Source of the DNA: Treponema_I sp045616125
GTDB lineage: Bacteria; Spirochaetota; Spirochaetia; Treponematales; Treponemataceae
Length of the DNA: 42,500 nucleotides
NCBI GenBank assembly: GCA_045616125.1
Contig: JAZLGC010000105.1
Span: 1-42,500 of the forward strand
Reading direction: 5' to 3'
Shown here in pieces: positions 23,353 to 31,125 of this stretch. The translations under genes were made by a program, and so were the position numbers. Every line of letters starts with the position of its first letter. The stretch's first letter is position 1. The notes below the pieces were generated by a model that was given only the letters and a program-made list of their open reading frames with translations, was not told the DNA's origin and ran no database searches.

Positions 23353-23702
23353 CGCTCTGTCCGTAAAAAGTGTTGCTGAATGCTACACAGCAACGAGAAT
23401 TGAATAGAGATACCACAAATCGAGAGGAGAGACAGTACAGGCAAAAATTGTTGAAGCCCGGCGTTCATGCGGCAGCATGAACTATATATAGTTTCTACGC
23501 CGGGATTCACCAATAGCGACGGTCGGTTGTGTTGCATATGCAACACAACCTTACTGAGTTTTGCTGATGCAAAACTCAACAGTTGTAACGTCATTTAGAG
23601 CGGTTTTGCATGTACTGGCAATCCGGTAGATTTGTGGAGTTTTGCTGAGACCCTGAAACTAGTTCAGGGTGACTATAAGCAACACTTTTTACGGACATAG
23701 CC
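23353..23702. mobile_element. 350-bp MITE, copy 2, with 8-bp target-site duplication
   Basis: The element has the same termini as copy 1 (TGTCCGTAAAAAGTGTTGCT at each end, inverted) and the same internal blocks, in the opposite orientation. The perfect 8-bp duplication ATAAAAAA occupies 23345-23352 and 23703-23710. It differs from copy 1 by about 72 extra bases containing two hairpins: a perfect 26-bp palindrome at 23525-23550 (half-site GGTTGTGTTGCAT) and TGAGTTTTGC/GCAAAACTCA at 23555-23578. There is no coding capacity. It inserted between the nifU stop and its terminator. Confidence 0.9.
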
Positions 23703-23704
23703 AT

Positions 23705-23741
23705 AAAAAAAACGGACTTCAAAACGAAGTCCGTTTTTTTT
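23705..23741. terminator. Bidirectional intrinsic terminator
   Basis: ACGGACTTC (23712-23720) and GAAGTCCGT (23726-23734) form a 9-bp stem with long A and T tracts on both sides. It serves the nifU operon and the leftward M23-like operon, whose stop is at 23743. Its A tract was used as the target of MITE copy 2. Confidence 0.85.
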
Positions 23742-23742
23742 A

Positions 23743-24606
23743 TCAGTAGCAAACGACGGTATAGGTACTTTGCTTCTGGTTGCCAAAGATATCCTGTACT
23801 GTAATGGTTACCGTATTTGTTCCGTTACTGAAAATTGCTTCAGCCAGAAACTGACGTTCAGGATCCGGATAAATCCGGCTGTACGGATAATTGGCATTTC
23901 CGGTAAAGCACAGCTGACCATCCACCAGTTTCAGAATAGTGTACGTAATGGTTTCAACTACTGCACCGTTGATTGATACAATAGTTCTGTACGTCATATT
24001 CCCTTCCTGCCGGTTCTGATACAACTGGTAAATACCTGCCGGCATTCTTGTTTTAGACTCAAGTACCGTTTTTGCCCCGTTTTTCCATGCTGTAACATTA
24101 TTTATGGCCAGTGGCTTCTTTTCTGTAAGCTGGGGCATAAGCAGGAACGGATTGATGATGGTCTGTACTTTTGTATCATATACGCCGAATTCCAGACCGC
24201 TCCGACCGGTATTCCATCCATCGCCACCGCTTACTCCCAAAGGCTTTCCCTGGGTAATAGTTACATCATTGTTTGAAAGATATACGGTACTTAAGTTTCC
24301 GTACATGGTAATCATATTATTAGCATGGGCGATAATCACACTGTTTCCCAGGGTGCTTGGAAACCATCCGTTGTCCTGCAGTGTATCATCATTTTTGAAC
24401 AGCACAATTCCTGATTCTGCAGCAGAAATAGTATCTGAGCGGTCAAAAAGAAGCGATGTTTCAAAACTGGATCCAAAACTCTGTCCGAAAAAAGTTGAAA
24501 AAAGGCTTGCACTGTCAGTAGTTTGGGGCCAGTCAAAGGCAAACAGACGGGATGCAGTGAATAAAACTGCAGTCAGCACAAAAGACCGTTTACAGATAGT
24601 TTTCAT
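23743..24606 (-). CDS. M23/LytM-like secreted protein with degenerate metal site
   Basis: The 287-aa protein has a signal peptide (KRSFVLTAVLFTASRLFA). Residues about 60-175 follow the M23 fold: AAESGIVLF, NSVIIAHANNMITMYGNLST, VTITQGKPLGVSGGDGWNTG and SGLEFGVYD. In active M23 peptidases the zinc is held by HxxxD and HxH. Here the HxxxD segment is not seen and HxH in the final strand is replaced by GLEF. Only the His in IIAHAN is retained. It is therefore probably not a peptidase but a peptidoglycan-binding or regulatory domain, like EnvC-type LytM factors. The C-terminal half (about 190-287) looks like a beta-rich domain. Its ATG overlaps the stop of the upstream beta-propeller gene (ATGA), and GGAG lies upstream. 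Confidence 0.7.
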   Translation of the reverse strand: MKTICKRSFVLTAVLFTASRLFAFDWPQTTDSASLFSTFFGQSFGSSFETSLLFDRSDTISAAESGIVLFKNDDTLQDNGWFPSTLGNSVIIAHANNMITMYGNLSTVYLSNNDVTITQGKPLGVSGGDGWNTGRSGLEFGVYDTKVQTIINPFLLMPQLTEKKPLAINNVTAWKNGAKTVLESKTRMPAGIYQLYQNRQEGNMTYRTIVSINGAVVETITYTILKLVDGQLCFTGNANYPYSRIYPDPERQFLAEAIFSNGTNTVTITVQDIFGNQKQSTYTVVCY

Positions 24607-25676
24607 CTTTCAATCTCCAGTTTTGTTATGGTGTCTCCACGGCCTATGTACAGCGCAGAATCTTTTGTAAAAATGCTCGCATTATCAGCTTCAAATGAGA
24701 ACCTTCCCAGCAGATTATCGTAGTTTTCCAGAATATCCACAGTCCAGTCTTTGTAACCTTTTTCCAAAACCATGGTCAGATTCTGGTCGGGAATTTCGCA
24801 GATGGAAACCACTTTATCATGAAGCGGAATGTGACTTGTTTCAAAAGTTGCAGTATCGGTCACTGCAAGACCGTTGTATTCGTTATAGAACAGGTGGCTT
24901 TCATCTTTTGAAAACTGTACAAGCGTTGGTTCCCTCAGGTTTCCTTTCAGGTATTTATGCCAGATGGTGGTATTCTGTCCGTCTGCATAACGGTACAGAA
25001 CAACGCGCTGATCATCGATGCCTGAAACACAGGCCGTATAGGTTCCGCTGTCACTTGAAGCACATCCCAGAATAATCTGATAATTGCTCCCCTGCGGATA
25101 CACGGAAATATCTTCTTCTCCGGTGGTTGCGTTTAACCGTACAAGGCGCCCGTCGGCATAACCAACCGTTACACATGTTGCACTGGGGCTGAATGTGGTA
25201 ATGGGGGAAATTCCTTCGTAGCGCCACTGGGACTTACCGCTGTCATCAAGTTTATCAAAGGAAAGACCTCCCGGCAGAAAAACAAAGTTGTGATGTTCGG
25301 TAAAATAGGGATAGCCGGCCTGTTCGATAGTGCCTAACTGAGCTTCCTGTGTTGAAAGAAATGGTGTATTTACTGCCTGTGCACCAAATACTGCCCATTG
25401 ACGGGTATTGATGGTGGCCAGAGATGGGAAAGTGGCAGATACGGCAAGTTTTCCATCTGAAGTTATGTAGCCAAGACGCTGTCCCAGCTTAAAAGGTATT
25501 AAATCGTCATCCAGAGTAACGGTTACAAATTTTGTGGTTGATGAAGGGGTTACTTCAACTGTCCAGCAGGGATTTATGGAAATACCACGGTCTGCCGGTT
25601 CTGCAGCAGTGAAAATATAGATGATTAGTGCTAAACTTATGAGGAAGAATTTAGGAAATGATGATTTTTTCTTCAT
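24603..25676 (-). CDS. Secreted or membrane-anchored beta-propeller-like protein
   Basis: The 357-aa protein begins with a hydrophobic segment (KFFLISLALIIYIFTAAEPA) that is either a signal peptide or an anchor. The rest consists of repeating four-strand blades of WD40/PQQ character, such as SPSATCVTVGYADGRLVRLN, ATTGEEDISVYPQG, VVLYRYADGQNTTIWHKYL and DESHLFYNEYNGLAVTD. I do not recognise a specific family. It is translated with the M23-like protein, so the two probably act together in the periplasm, perhaps in cell-wall control. I chose ATG 25676 over a start twelve codons upstream because a promoter-like TTGCTA-17-TATCAT ends 7 nt before it. Confidence 0.6.
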   Translation of the reverse strand: MKKKSSFPKFFLISLALIIYIFTAAEPADRGISINPCWTVEVTPSSTTKFVTVTLDDDLIPFKLGQRLGYITSDGKLAVSATFPSLATINTRQWAVFGAQAVNTPFLSTQEAQLGTIEQAGYPYFTEHHNFVFLPGGLSFDKLDDSGKSQWRYEGISPITTFSPSATCVTVGYADGRLVRLNATTGEEDISVYPQGSNYQIILGCASSDSGTYTACVSGIDDQRVVLYRYADGQNTTIWHKYLKGNLREPTLVQFSKDESHLFYNEYNGLAVTDTATFETSHIPLHDKVVSICEIPDQNLTMVLEKGYKDWTVDILENYDNLLGRFSFEADNASIFTKDSALYIGRGDTITKLEIER

Positions 25677-25683
25677 GGGAAAA

Positions 25684-25712
25684 ATGATATAGGAAATCGA
25701 CAAAAATAGCAA
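25684..25712 (-). promoter_or_regulatory. Promoter of the beta-propeller/M23-like operon
   Basis: On the minus strand TTGCTA (25712-25707), a 17-bp spacer and TATCAT (25689-25684) are followed after 7 nt by the ATG at 25676, with no Shine-Dalgarno sequence. It overlaps the leader region of the divergent cdd gene. Confidence 0.45.
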
Positions 25713-25728
25713 TTTTGGGAGGTTTTTC

Positions 25729-26127
25729 GTGGATTATAAAGACTTGTTTGATGCAGCAGAGAAGGCCGCAGAAAGTGCTTACTGTAAATACAGTAATTTC
25801 CCGGTGGGAGCTGCAATTCTTCTGCCGGATGATACTGTTCAGACTGGCTTTAACATTGAAAACCGGTCATTTGGTGCTACCAACTGTGCAGAACGAACTG
25901 CCTGGTTTGCTGCCATGGCCCGTGGGTATACAACATTCAAGGCAATCTGCATTGTAGCGCCCAAGGCAGATTATCCGGTACCACCCTGTGGTATCTGCCG
26001 TCAGGTACTCAGTGAATTTGCCGGTCCTGACACTCCTGTTATTTTTGGAAATACCTGGGAAAACCGTGTAGAGACAACCATTAACGGTATTTATCCTTAC
26101 GACAGTTTGCATGAACTGGCAAAATAA
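25729..26127 (+). CDS. cdd: Cytidine deaminase
   Basis: Cdd hydrolyses cytidine and deoxycytidine to uridine forms in pyrimidine salvage. At 132 aa it is the tetrameric type. The zinc ligands and catalytic Glu are in TNCAERTA (Cys-Ala-Glu) and PPCGICRQVL. YSNFPVGAAILLPDD and GFNIENRSFGATNC form the substrate pocket. The GTG start at 25729 has GGGAGG upstream, so unlike its divergent neighbour it uses a normal ribosome site. Confidence 0.95.
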   Translation: MDYKDLFDAAEKAAESAYCKYSNFPVGAAILLPDDTVQTGFNIENRSFGATNCAERTAWFAAMARGYTTFKAICIVAPKADYPVPPCGICRQVLSEFAGPDTPVIFGNTWENRVETTINGIYPYDSLHELAK

Positions 26128-26135
26128 GCCATAAC

Positions 26136-26164
26136 TTGACAAAAAACCGTAAAGTTTGCAAAAT
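26136..26164 (+). promoter_or_regulatory. Promoter upstream of the leader terminator of the HTH-EIIA gene
   Basis: A perfect TTGACA (26136-26141), a 17-bp spacer and CAAAAT (26159-26164) begin 9 bp after the cdd stop. Transcription would start near 26171, just before the terminator hairpin. Confidence 0.55.
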
Positions 26165-26177
26165 ATTCCAAACTCAT

Positions 26178-26210
26178 GGGAGCACCCGTGTATTGTGCTC
26201 CCCTTTTTTT
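26178..26210 (+). terminator. Intrinsic terminator or attenuator before the HTH-EIIA gene
   Basis: GGGAGCAC (26178-26185) pairs with GTGCTCCC (26195-26202), followed by seven T. It may simply end cdd transcription. However, a promoter lies just upstream of it, and the ribosome site GGGAG at 26211-26215 repeats the left arm. The right arm could therefore pair with either, giving a possible attenuation or translation switch. Confidence 0.75.
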
Positions 26211-26225
26211 GGGAGATGAGAACAC

Positions 26226-26876
26226 ATGGAAGACGATATTCTTACTATTGAAGAAGTAGCAAAATACCTTCGCGTTTCAGAACGTACCGTTTATGACTGG
26301 GCTCAGAAAGGCGATATTCCATCAGGAAAAATTGGTACTGTATGGAGATTCAAAAAAGCCGAAATTGAAAAATGGGTAAACGAACGGCTTACCTCTGGTT
26401 CTAAACCGGCTCCACAGACTTCTCAGGTACAGGTAAAAAATATTCTTTCACCAGACCGCATTGTTTTCCTTAATCACAGTAACAAACATGATGCACTGGT
26501 TGAACTGGCTGCAAATCTGAGTACCGCTCCACAGGTAAAATCGAGCAGCGAACTTGAAGTAGAAATCCTGAAACGCGAAGAACTGATGTCTACTGCCATT
26601 GGCCGTGGAATTGCAATTCCTCACGTTCGTCTTTCTTCAATCACTGATCTTGTCATGTCGGTTGGTATCAGCAAGTGCGATATTGCCGATTTCCAGACTA
26701 TCGATGATACTCCGGTACGCCTGCTGTTCATGATTGCTGCTGCATACAACCAGCACGCATATTATCTGCAGACTCTGTCATATTTCAGTTCTAAAATCAA
26801 AAACAAAGAACTGCGCGATGCTCTTCTGAACGTTACTGATCCGGTTGAAGCTTACAACCTTCTGACCCGCGACTAA
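26226..26876 (+). CDS. Excisionase-type HTH fused to PTS EIIA (PtsN-like) domain
   Basis: Residues about 5-55 form a MerR/excisionase-type helix-turn-helix (LTIEEVAKYLRVSERTVYDW, GKIGTVWRFKKAEIEKWV). After a Ser/Pro/Gln-rich linker (about 58-75), residues about 75-216 form a PTS EIIA type-2 domain with the phosphorylatable His in STAIGRGIAIPHVRLSSI (near residue 138). The fusion suggests a DNA-binding regulator whose activity is set by phosphotransfer from a nitrogen-type or incomplete PTS. I associate this architecture with spirochaetes. Regulation of its own leader by the terminator at 26178 is possible. GGGAGATG provides the ribosome site. A strong terminator follows. Confidence 0.88.
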   Translation: MEDDILTIEEVAKYLRVSERTVYDWAQKGDIPSGKIGTVWRFKKAEIEKWVNERLTSGSKPAPQTSQVQVKNILSPDRIVFLNHSNKHDALVELAANLSTAPQVKSSSELEVEILKREELMSTAIGRGIAIPHVRLSSITDLVMSVGISKCDIADFQTIDDTPVRLLFMIAAAYNQHAYYLQTLSYFSSKIKNKELRDALLNVTDPVEAYNLLTRD

Positions 26877-26902
26877 TCGTTCGGACAAATTGAGATCAGC
26901 AA

Positions 26903-26950
26903 ACCCCGCTTTATGAAGTGCATATACTTCGTCAGCGGGGTCTTTTTTTT
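26903..26950. terminator. Intrinsic terminator after the HTH-EIIA gene
   Basis: ACCCCGCT (26903-26910) pairs with AGCGGGGT (26934-26941) around an inner GAAGT/ACTTC hairpin, followed by a T tract. The TAA of the convergent transglutaminase-like gene (26949-26951) falls in that T tract. Confidence 0.85.
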
Positions 26951-28127
26951 ATGGTACCAGTGGCACGTATATCCACTTGGTACTATCGGACATATCTTTT
27001 GCCATTAACCCCAGTTTTACCTTCGCCGTAGTTTCCCCCAGCACGAATATGCCATCTTCTGTATCCAGTCGGGCACCCGGTACATCAAGCTGTACACCAA
27101 CAACGGCATGGCTGTATTCGCGGGATACAAAAATTGAACTGGGAATGCCCATATTCATTAACAGACAGGTGATGAGCATTGATCTGCTGTCACAGTCACA
27201 ACCGCTGCCGGTTAATGCAGCGGTTACCGGCGTAAAGTCGCTGGTGGTATAATCACGTTCGTAGGTAAAGTTCTGGGTCCAGGATAGCAGTTGCTGTGCC
27301 AGATAGTAATCTGCTTCCTTGGAATTCATGGCAGTTGACGGATCCATGGTACGGCTCAGGGCATTCTGAATCTGAAATGCTGCACTTTTTAACCGACCGC
27401 AGCTGTTTCTGAAAATCTGCCGGTAATACCGCTGCCATGCTTCTTTCCAAAGCGGACTTTCTGCATACATGGTAAGAACGGCATATTCCCGTTCTACAAC
27501 AAACCGGTCAGCTGCTACATCATCAGCATCAAGCTGTACTGTTACCGGAGTACCGTTAATGTTCAGCGGGTAGGATTGTTTTGCTGTCCGTGGATATGCA
27601 TAACTGGTAATGGGTCCTGCTTCACGGTAACTGCCTGCATCAATATTCAGACTGTCTGCACAGCTTATGACAAACTGGTCAACACCGCCTAATGCAGCAT
27701 ATTCATTTTGTACATAGCTTAAGGAACATAGTATCCCCGGTACTTCTGCAAGTCTTGCGGCTACTGCCCATCCAGTGTATCCGATGCCGCCAAGATTCAT
27801 GGTAAAATTCCCGATAACAGTGTCTGCATTCCGCCAGTCTGTATCATCAATATCCCCGGCTGCTCCAAGTTTTGAAAAAATATCTGTCAGGGCATCTCTG
27901 GGACTTTCAAACGCAGTATTCGCATAAGCTCTCAGTAAAACTTGAACCGGCAGCCCCTGGTGTTCAAAAAGAAAACGGTTATCATCGGCAGCATCAATCA
28001 TGGTAAAACCTTCTGGCAGATCAACGGAAAAATTCCAGGTGCTGGAATAAATGACATCGGCAGTAAGACGGGATGGCAGAAGAATCCCAACAAAAATGAC
28101 AGTACAGAACAGTAAAAGTTTTCTCAT
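26949..28127 (-). CDS. Secreted transglutaminase-like (cysteine-protease fold) protein
   Basis: The 392-aa protein has a signal peptide (LLLFCTVIFVGILLPSRLTA). The N-terminal part (about 25-230) is beta-rich and not recognised. Residues about 270-380 contain the transglutaminase-like core: LLSWTQNFTYERDY, then Cys in GSGCDCDSRSMLITCLLMNM, His in SREYSHAVVGVQL, and an acidic residue in FVLGETT. The Cys-His-acid order fits the superfamily. The family includes proteases, peptidases and transglutaminases; substrate cannot be told. The region before ATG 28127 lacks a clear ribosome site. It is divergent from the pseudouridine synthase gene. Confidence 0.75.
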   Translation of the reverse strand: MRKLLLFCTVIFVGILLPSRLTADVIYSSTWNFSVDLPEGFTMIDAADDNRFLFEHQGLPVQVLLRAYANTAFESPRDALTDIFSKLGAAGDIDDTDWRNADTVIGNFTMNLGGIGYTGWAVAARLAEVPGILCSLSYVQNEYAALGGVDQFVISCADSLNIDAGSYREAGPITSYAYPRTAKQSYPLNINGTPVTVQLDADDVAADRFVVEREYAVLTMYAESPLWKEAWQRYYRQIFRNSCGRLKSAAFQIQNALSRTMDPSTAMNSKEADYYLAQQLLSWTQNFTYERDYTTSDFTPVTAALTGSGCDCDSRSMLITCLLMNMGIPSSIFVSREYSHAVVGVQLDVPGARLDTEDGIFVLGETTAKVKLGLMAKDMSDSTKWIYVPLVP

Positions 28128-28137
28128 ATTTCAGTTA

Positions 28138-28166
28138 TCGACAAATATCAGGTCATTCGGTACACT
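28138..28166 (+). promoter_or_regulatory. Promoter of the pseudouridine synthase gene
   Basis: TCGACA (28138-28143), a 17-bp spacer and TACACT (28161-28166) lie 8 nt before the ATG at 28175, with no Shine-Dalgarno sequence. The expected transcript is leaderless. Confidence 0.6.
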
Positions 28167-28174
28167 TCTGAGCC

Positions 28175-28819
28175 ATGAATACCCTTCCTATTATCTTTGA
28201 AAACGAAGAAATCCTTATTATTAACAAACCTTGTGGACTTGCGGTCCAGGGTGGTCAGGGAGTTACTTCCAGTGTTGACCGGGTATTGCCGGAACAGGTT
28301 GGGTATCCTGTGTATCTTGTTCACCGTCTTGATAAAGAAACTGCAGGTTTGCTTGTTGTTGCAAAAAGCAATGCAGCTGCCGGAAAATGGACCCGCGAAC
28401 TGAATGCGGGTAATGTTAGAAAGGTGTATCAGGCCTGGTGTGTGGGAAAACCGAAAAATAGAAAAGGTACCTTTACCCAAAAGGTTCAGCACAAGGATAA
28501 AAACCAGGATGCGGTAACCCATTATACAGTAGAACGGTCTGAAGCAGTTACTTTAGATGATGGCTCGATTGTGGAATTAAGTCTGTTGAAACTGCAGCTG
28601 GAAACCGGGCGCATGCATCAAATCCGAATTCATCTTTCTCAGGCAGGATTCCCCATTGTTGCTGATGATAAATACGGAAACTTCAAGATTAATAAAGTAC
28701 TTCAGAAGCAGCTGAAGGCAAAAAGGCTGCAGCTTGCCGCCTGTGAACTTACCATTCCTATAGCCGGAAAAGCAAAGACATTCAGTGTTGAACAGCCGTC
28801 CCATTTTTTGGTAATATAA
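28175..28819 (+). CDS. RluA-family RNA pseudouridine synthase
   Basis: This 214-aa enzyme isomerises uridine to pseudouridine in rRNA or tRNA. It has the catalytic Asp in VHRLDKETAGLLVVAKS (near residue 54), NKPCGLAVQGGQGV, KVYQAWCVG and LETGRMHQIRIHLSQAGFPI with DDKYG. It lacks an N-terminal S4 domain, like RluA, TruC or the short RluC-like types. The target nucleoside cannot be assigned. It begins an operon with the DUF4912 and GH57-like genes (gaps of 9 bp and -4 bp). Confidence 0.92.
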   Translation: MNTLPIIFENEEILIINKPCGLAVQGGQGVTSSVDRVLPEQVGYPVYLVHRLDKETAGLLVVAKSNAAAGKWTRELNAGNVRKVYQAWCVGKPKNRKGTFTQKVQHKDKNQDAVTHYTVERSEAVTLDDGSIVELSLLKLQLETGRMHQIRIHLSQAGFPIVADDKYGNFKINKVLQKQLKAKRLQLAACELTIPIAGKAKTFSVEQPSHFLVI

Positions 28820-28828
28820 AAAACAATT

Positions 28829-29536
28829 ATGGAATCAACAGTTGTAACCCGCGCTCATCTTGAGATGCTTTCTACCTCGGATCTTCTGACCCTGGCAGAT
28901 GATTACGGAATTGATATTCCCGAAGAGTTGAACAGACAGTTAATAATAGGTGAATTGCTTGAAGCAGCAGCAGATCAGGACGACGAAATAGATGAACCGG
29001 TTCAGGAAGGCGTTAATCCGGGATTACCGGAAGAAAATACACTCCCTGAACATTTTAACGAAACTTCTGTAACCGCAATCATGCGTAATCCGGTATGGTG
29101 TTATGTGTACTGGGATGTAAGTGATTCGGATAAAAGTGCGGTCTTGAAATCAGATGATTTTGAACATCTGGTTCTTCGTGTGTCGTTCTTTGAAAACCGT
29201 GTTTCTGCAAAAGCCCGCGAATCATATGATATTCCGGTTCAGACTGCTGCTGAACTTTCCGCATCTGATGACGAGGGAGATGGCAGACATAAACGGGAAC
29301 AGTTTATTCTGGTTCCTGCCAATGAACTGTACGTTCGTATTGATCTGGTAGCCTTGTATGCCGGTGAGCAGGAATCGCAGATTCTTGCACGTTCACGAAT
29401 GATTACCATTTCTCAGGGATGCCCCGAGATTTCGTCCATTATTAATGAATCTGATATTTCTGATATTATGAAGCTTTCGGGACTTCCCCGGCTGATAAAG
29501 ACCCAGTATCAGAGTCATCGTCAGTCATTCTCGTGA
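28829..29536 (+). CDS. DUF4912-containing protein
   Basis: The 235-aa protein has an N-terminal helical segment (THLEMLSTSDLLTLADDYGI-like, a SAP/Rho-N-type helix pair) and a short acidic linker. A DUF4912 domain follows (about residues 70-225), with its hallmark AIMRNPVWCYVYWDVSDSD and later FILVPANELYVRIDLVALYA. The family is sugar-binding-like in appearance, with no proven function, and commonly neighbours GH57 genes. It has no ribosome site of its own and is likely translated by re-initiation after the upstream gene. Its TGA overlaps the GTG of the GH57-like gene. Confidence 0.82.
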   Translation: MESTVVTRAHLEMLSTSDLLTLADDYGIDIPEELNRQLIIGELLEAAADQDDEIDEPVQEGVNPGLPEENTLPEHFNETSVTAIMRNPVWCYVYWDVSDSDKSAVLKSDDFEHLVLRVSFFENRVSAKARESYDIPVQTAAELSASDDEGDGRHKREQFILVPANELYVRIDLVALYAGEQESQILARSRMITISQGCPEISSIINESDISDIMKLSGLPRLIKTQYQSHRQSFS

Positions 29537-31125
29537 TTCAGGATTTCCGTATGTCAAATAAAAAACTTGTTCTTACACTGGTTGCTGACCAGAGTTTTGT
29601 ACGTCACCTTGAAAATGACGATCCTCATTTTTCAAAAAACGAAGCGCTTTTTTCAGCCATCTCAGATACTTATCTGCCGTTACTCAATATGTTTGCAAAC
29701 CTTGAAGCAGAAGGTATTCCTTTTAAACTGAATCTGGTTCTTTCTCCAACCCTGTGTGATATGCTTGCTGACCCACGTATTCAGCTGCTGTACATTGAAT
29801 GGCTGAACCGTCAGATTACCCTTGGTGAAGCAGAAGTAAAACAGTATGAAAACGGCTCTATTCAACGTACTCTGGCAGCCCGTTACCTTGATAAGGCTCA
29901 GCAGAATCTTCACGATTACACAGAAATTCTGAACCAGGATATTCTTTCTAAATTCGTATATTACGCAAAGCGCGGAAATATTGAGCTTTTGGCCACTACT
30001 GCCACACAGGCTTTCCTGCCTCACTTTGCTGATATTCCGGAAGCTGTACAGGCACAGATTGAGGTTGGGCTTCAGTCACACAAACGGTATTTCGGGGTTG
30101 CTCCAGACGGCTTTTATCTGCCATATATGGCCTATGTTCCTTCTCTTGAATGGCTGATCCGTCCTTACGGTTTCAATTATACCATCCTCGATACTCATGG
30201 CCTTCTTTTTGCTGACCCTCAGCCGGAATGCGGTATCTTCTATCCTGTTCGTACCAGAAACTCCCTGGCGCTTTTTGCCCGCGATTCAAGCAATACTCTG
30301 GAATATCATACTCATCCGGTGTACCGCAGTCAGGAATACGATATCGGCTTTGATGCTGACGAATCTTATCTGTCTGAACATTTCGGCTCCTTTGACAGCC
30401 GTGTAGCAACCGGCTACAAATATTACACTCAGGGAACTACTGCTTCTGAGCGTATGCTCTATGATGAAGAGATGGCATTGAATCAGGCAAAAGCCGACGC
30501 CCATGCATTCTATACAGAAAAATGTGAACTGCTGGAAAAGGCCGCAGAACTTTGCAACTCAAAAATTGTCGTTGATACCTGTGTATTTGATATTTCTCTT
30601 TTTGGAAGCAAATGGTACGAAGGTGTAGATTTTCTTGATGAACTGCTCCGCACCATGGCCTTTACCGAAGCCTTTGACTTAAGCTGCAGCACCGATCTTC
30701 TTGAAAATCAGTTCAGTCTGCAGAAAGTTGAACCATTCCCTTGTGCTGCCTGCGGTGAAGGGTATGGAGAAAACCTTTTGAGTCATGCCAACGGCTGGAT
30801 GTTGCGGTATGTACGCAAAGCCTGCGAAAGAATGATTGATCTTGCCGGCCGTTTTACCGATGATACCGGTCTGAAATCACGCTACCTGAATCTTGCAGCA
30901 AAAGAAGTTCTTATGGGCATGGATGGTCGCTGGCCTTCCATGGTTGAGGATCAGCAGCATCCTGACTATGCAGAATACCGCTTTAAGGAAAGTGTTGTAG
31001 CTTTCGGTACTGTTTACGAATCCCTCGGTTCAAACAACATCAGTACCGAATGGCTTACCCGTATGGAAAAACGCCATACACTCTTTGAAGATATCAATTA
31101 TCATACTTTCAAGAGTAAGGATTAA
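29533..31125 (+). CDS. GH57-like (DUF1957-type) protein with altered catalytic motifs
   Basis: The 530-aa protein has the layout of GH57 alpha-glucan branching enzymes: LVLTLVADQSFVRH at the start, LRxQ-type helices, APDGFYLPYMAYVPSLEWLI, DTHGLLFA, and the acid/base region CVFDISLFGSKWYEGVDFLDE with the C-terminal helical domain FKESVVAFGTVYESL. Two conserved sites differ. The His-x-His of the first motif reads ADQ, and the nucleophile position (PE in WLPE) is Tyr in GFYLPYMAY near residue 198. The acid/base Asp is retained. It may be a glucan-binding rather than glucan-cleaving protein, or use another chemistry. The GTG start overlaps the upstream stop; ATG 29551 is an alternative. It converges with the next gene, the stops sharing TTAA. 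Confidence 0.85.
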   Translation: MIQDFRMSNKKLVLTLVADQSFVRHLENDDPHFSKNEALFSAISDTYLPLLNMFANLEAEGIPFKLNLVLSPTLCDMLADPRIQLLYIEWLNRQITLGEAEVKQYENGSIQRTLAARYLDKAQQNLHDYTEILNQDILSKFVYYAKRGNIELLATTATQAFLPHFADIPEAVQAQIEVGLQSHKRYFGVAPDGFYLPYMAYVPSLEWLIRPYGFNYTILDTHGLLFADPQPECGIFYPVRTRNSLALFARDSSNTLEYHTHPVYRSQEYDIGFDADESYLSEHFGSFDSRVATGYKYYTQGTTASERMLYDEEMALNQAKADAHAFYTEKCELLEKAAELCNSKIVVDTCVFDISLFGSKWYEGVDFLDELLRTMAFTEAFDLSCSTDLLENQFSLQKVEPFPCAACGEGYGENLLSHANGWMLRYVRKACERMIDLAGRFTDDTGLKSRYLNLAAKEVLMGMDGRWPSMVEDQQHPDYAEYRFKESVVAFGTVYESLGSNNISTEWLTRMEKRHTLFEDINYHTFKSKD

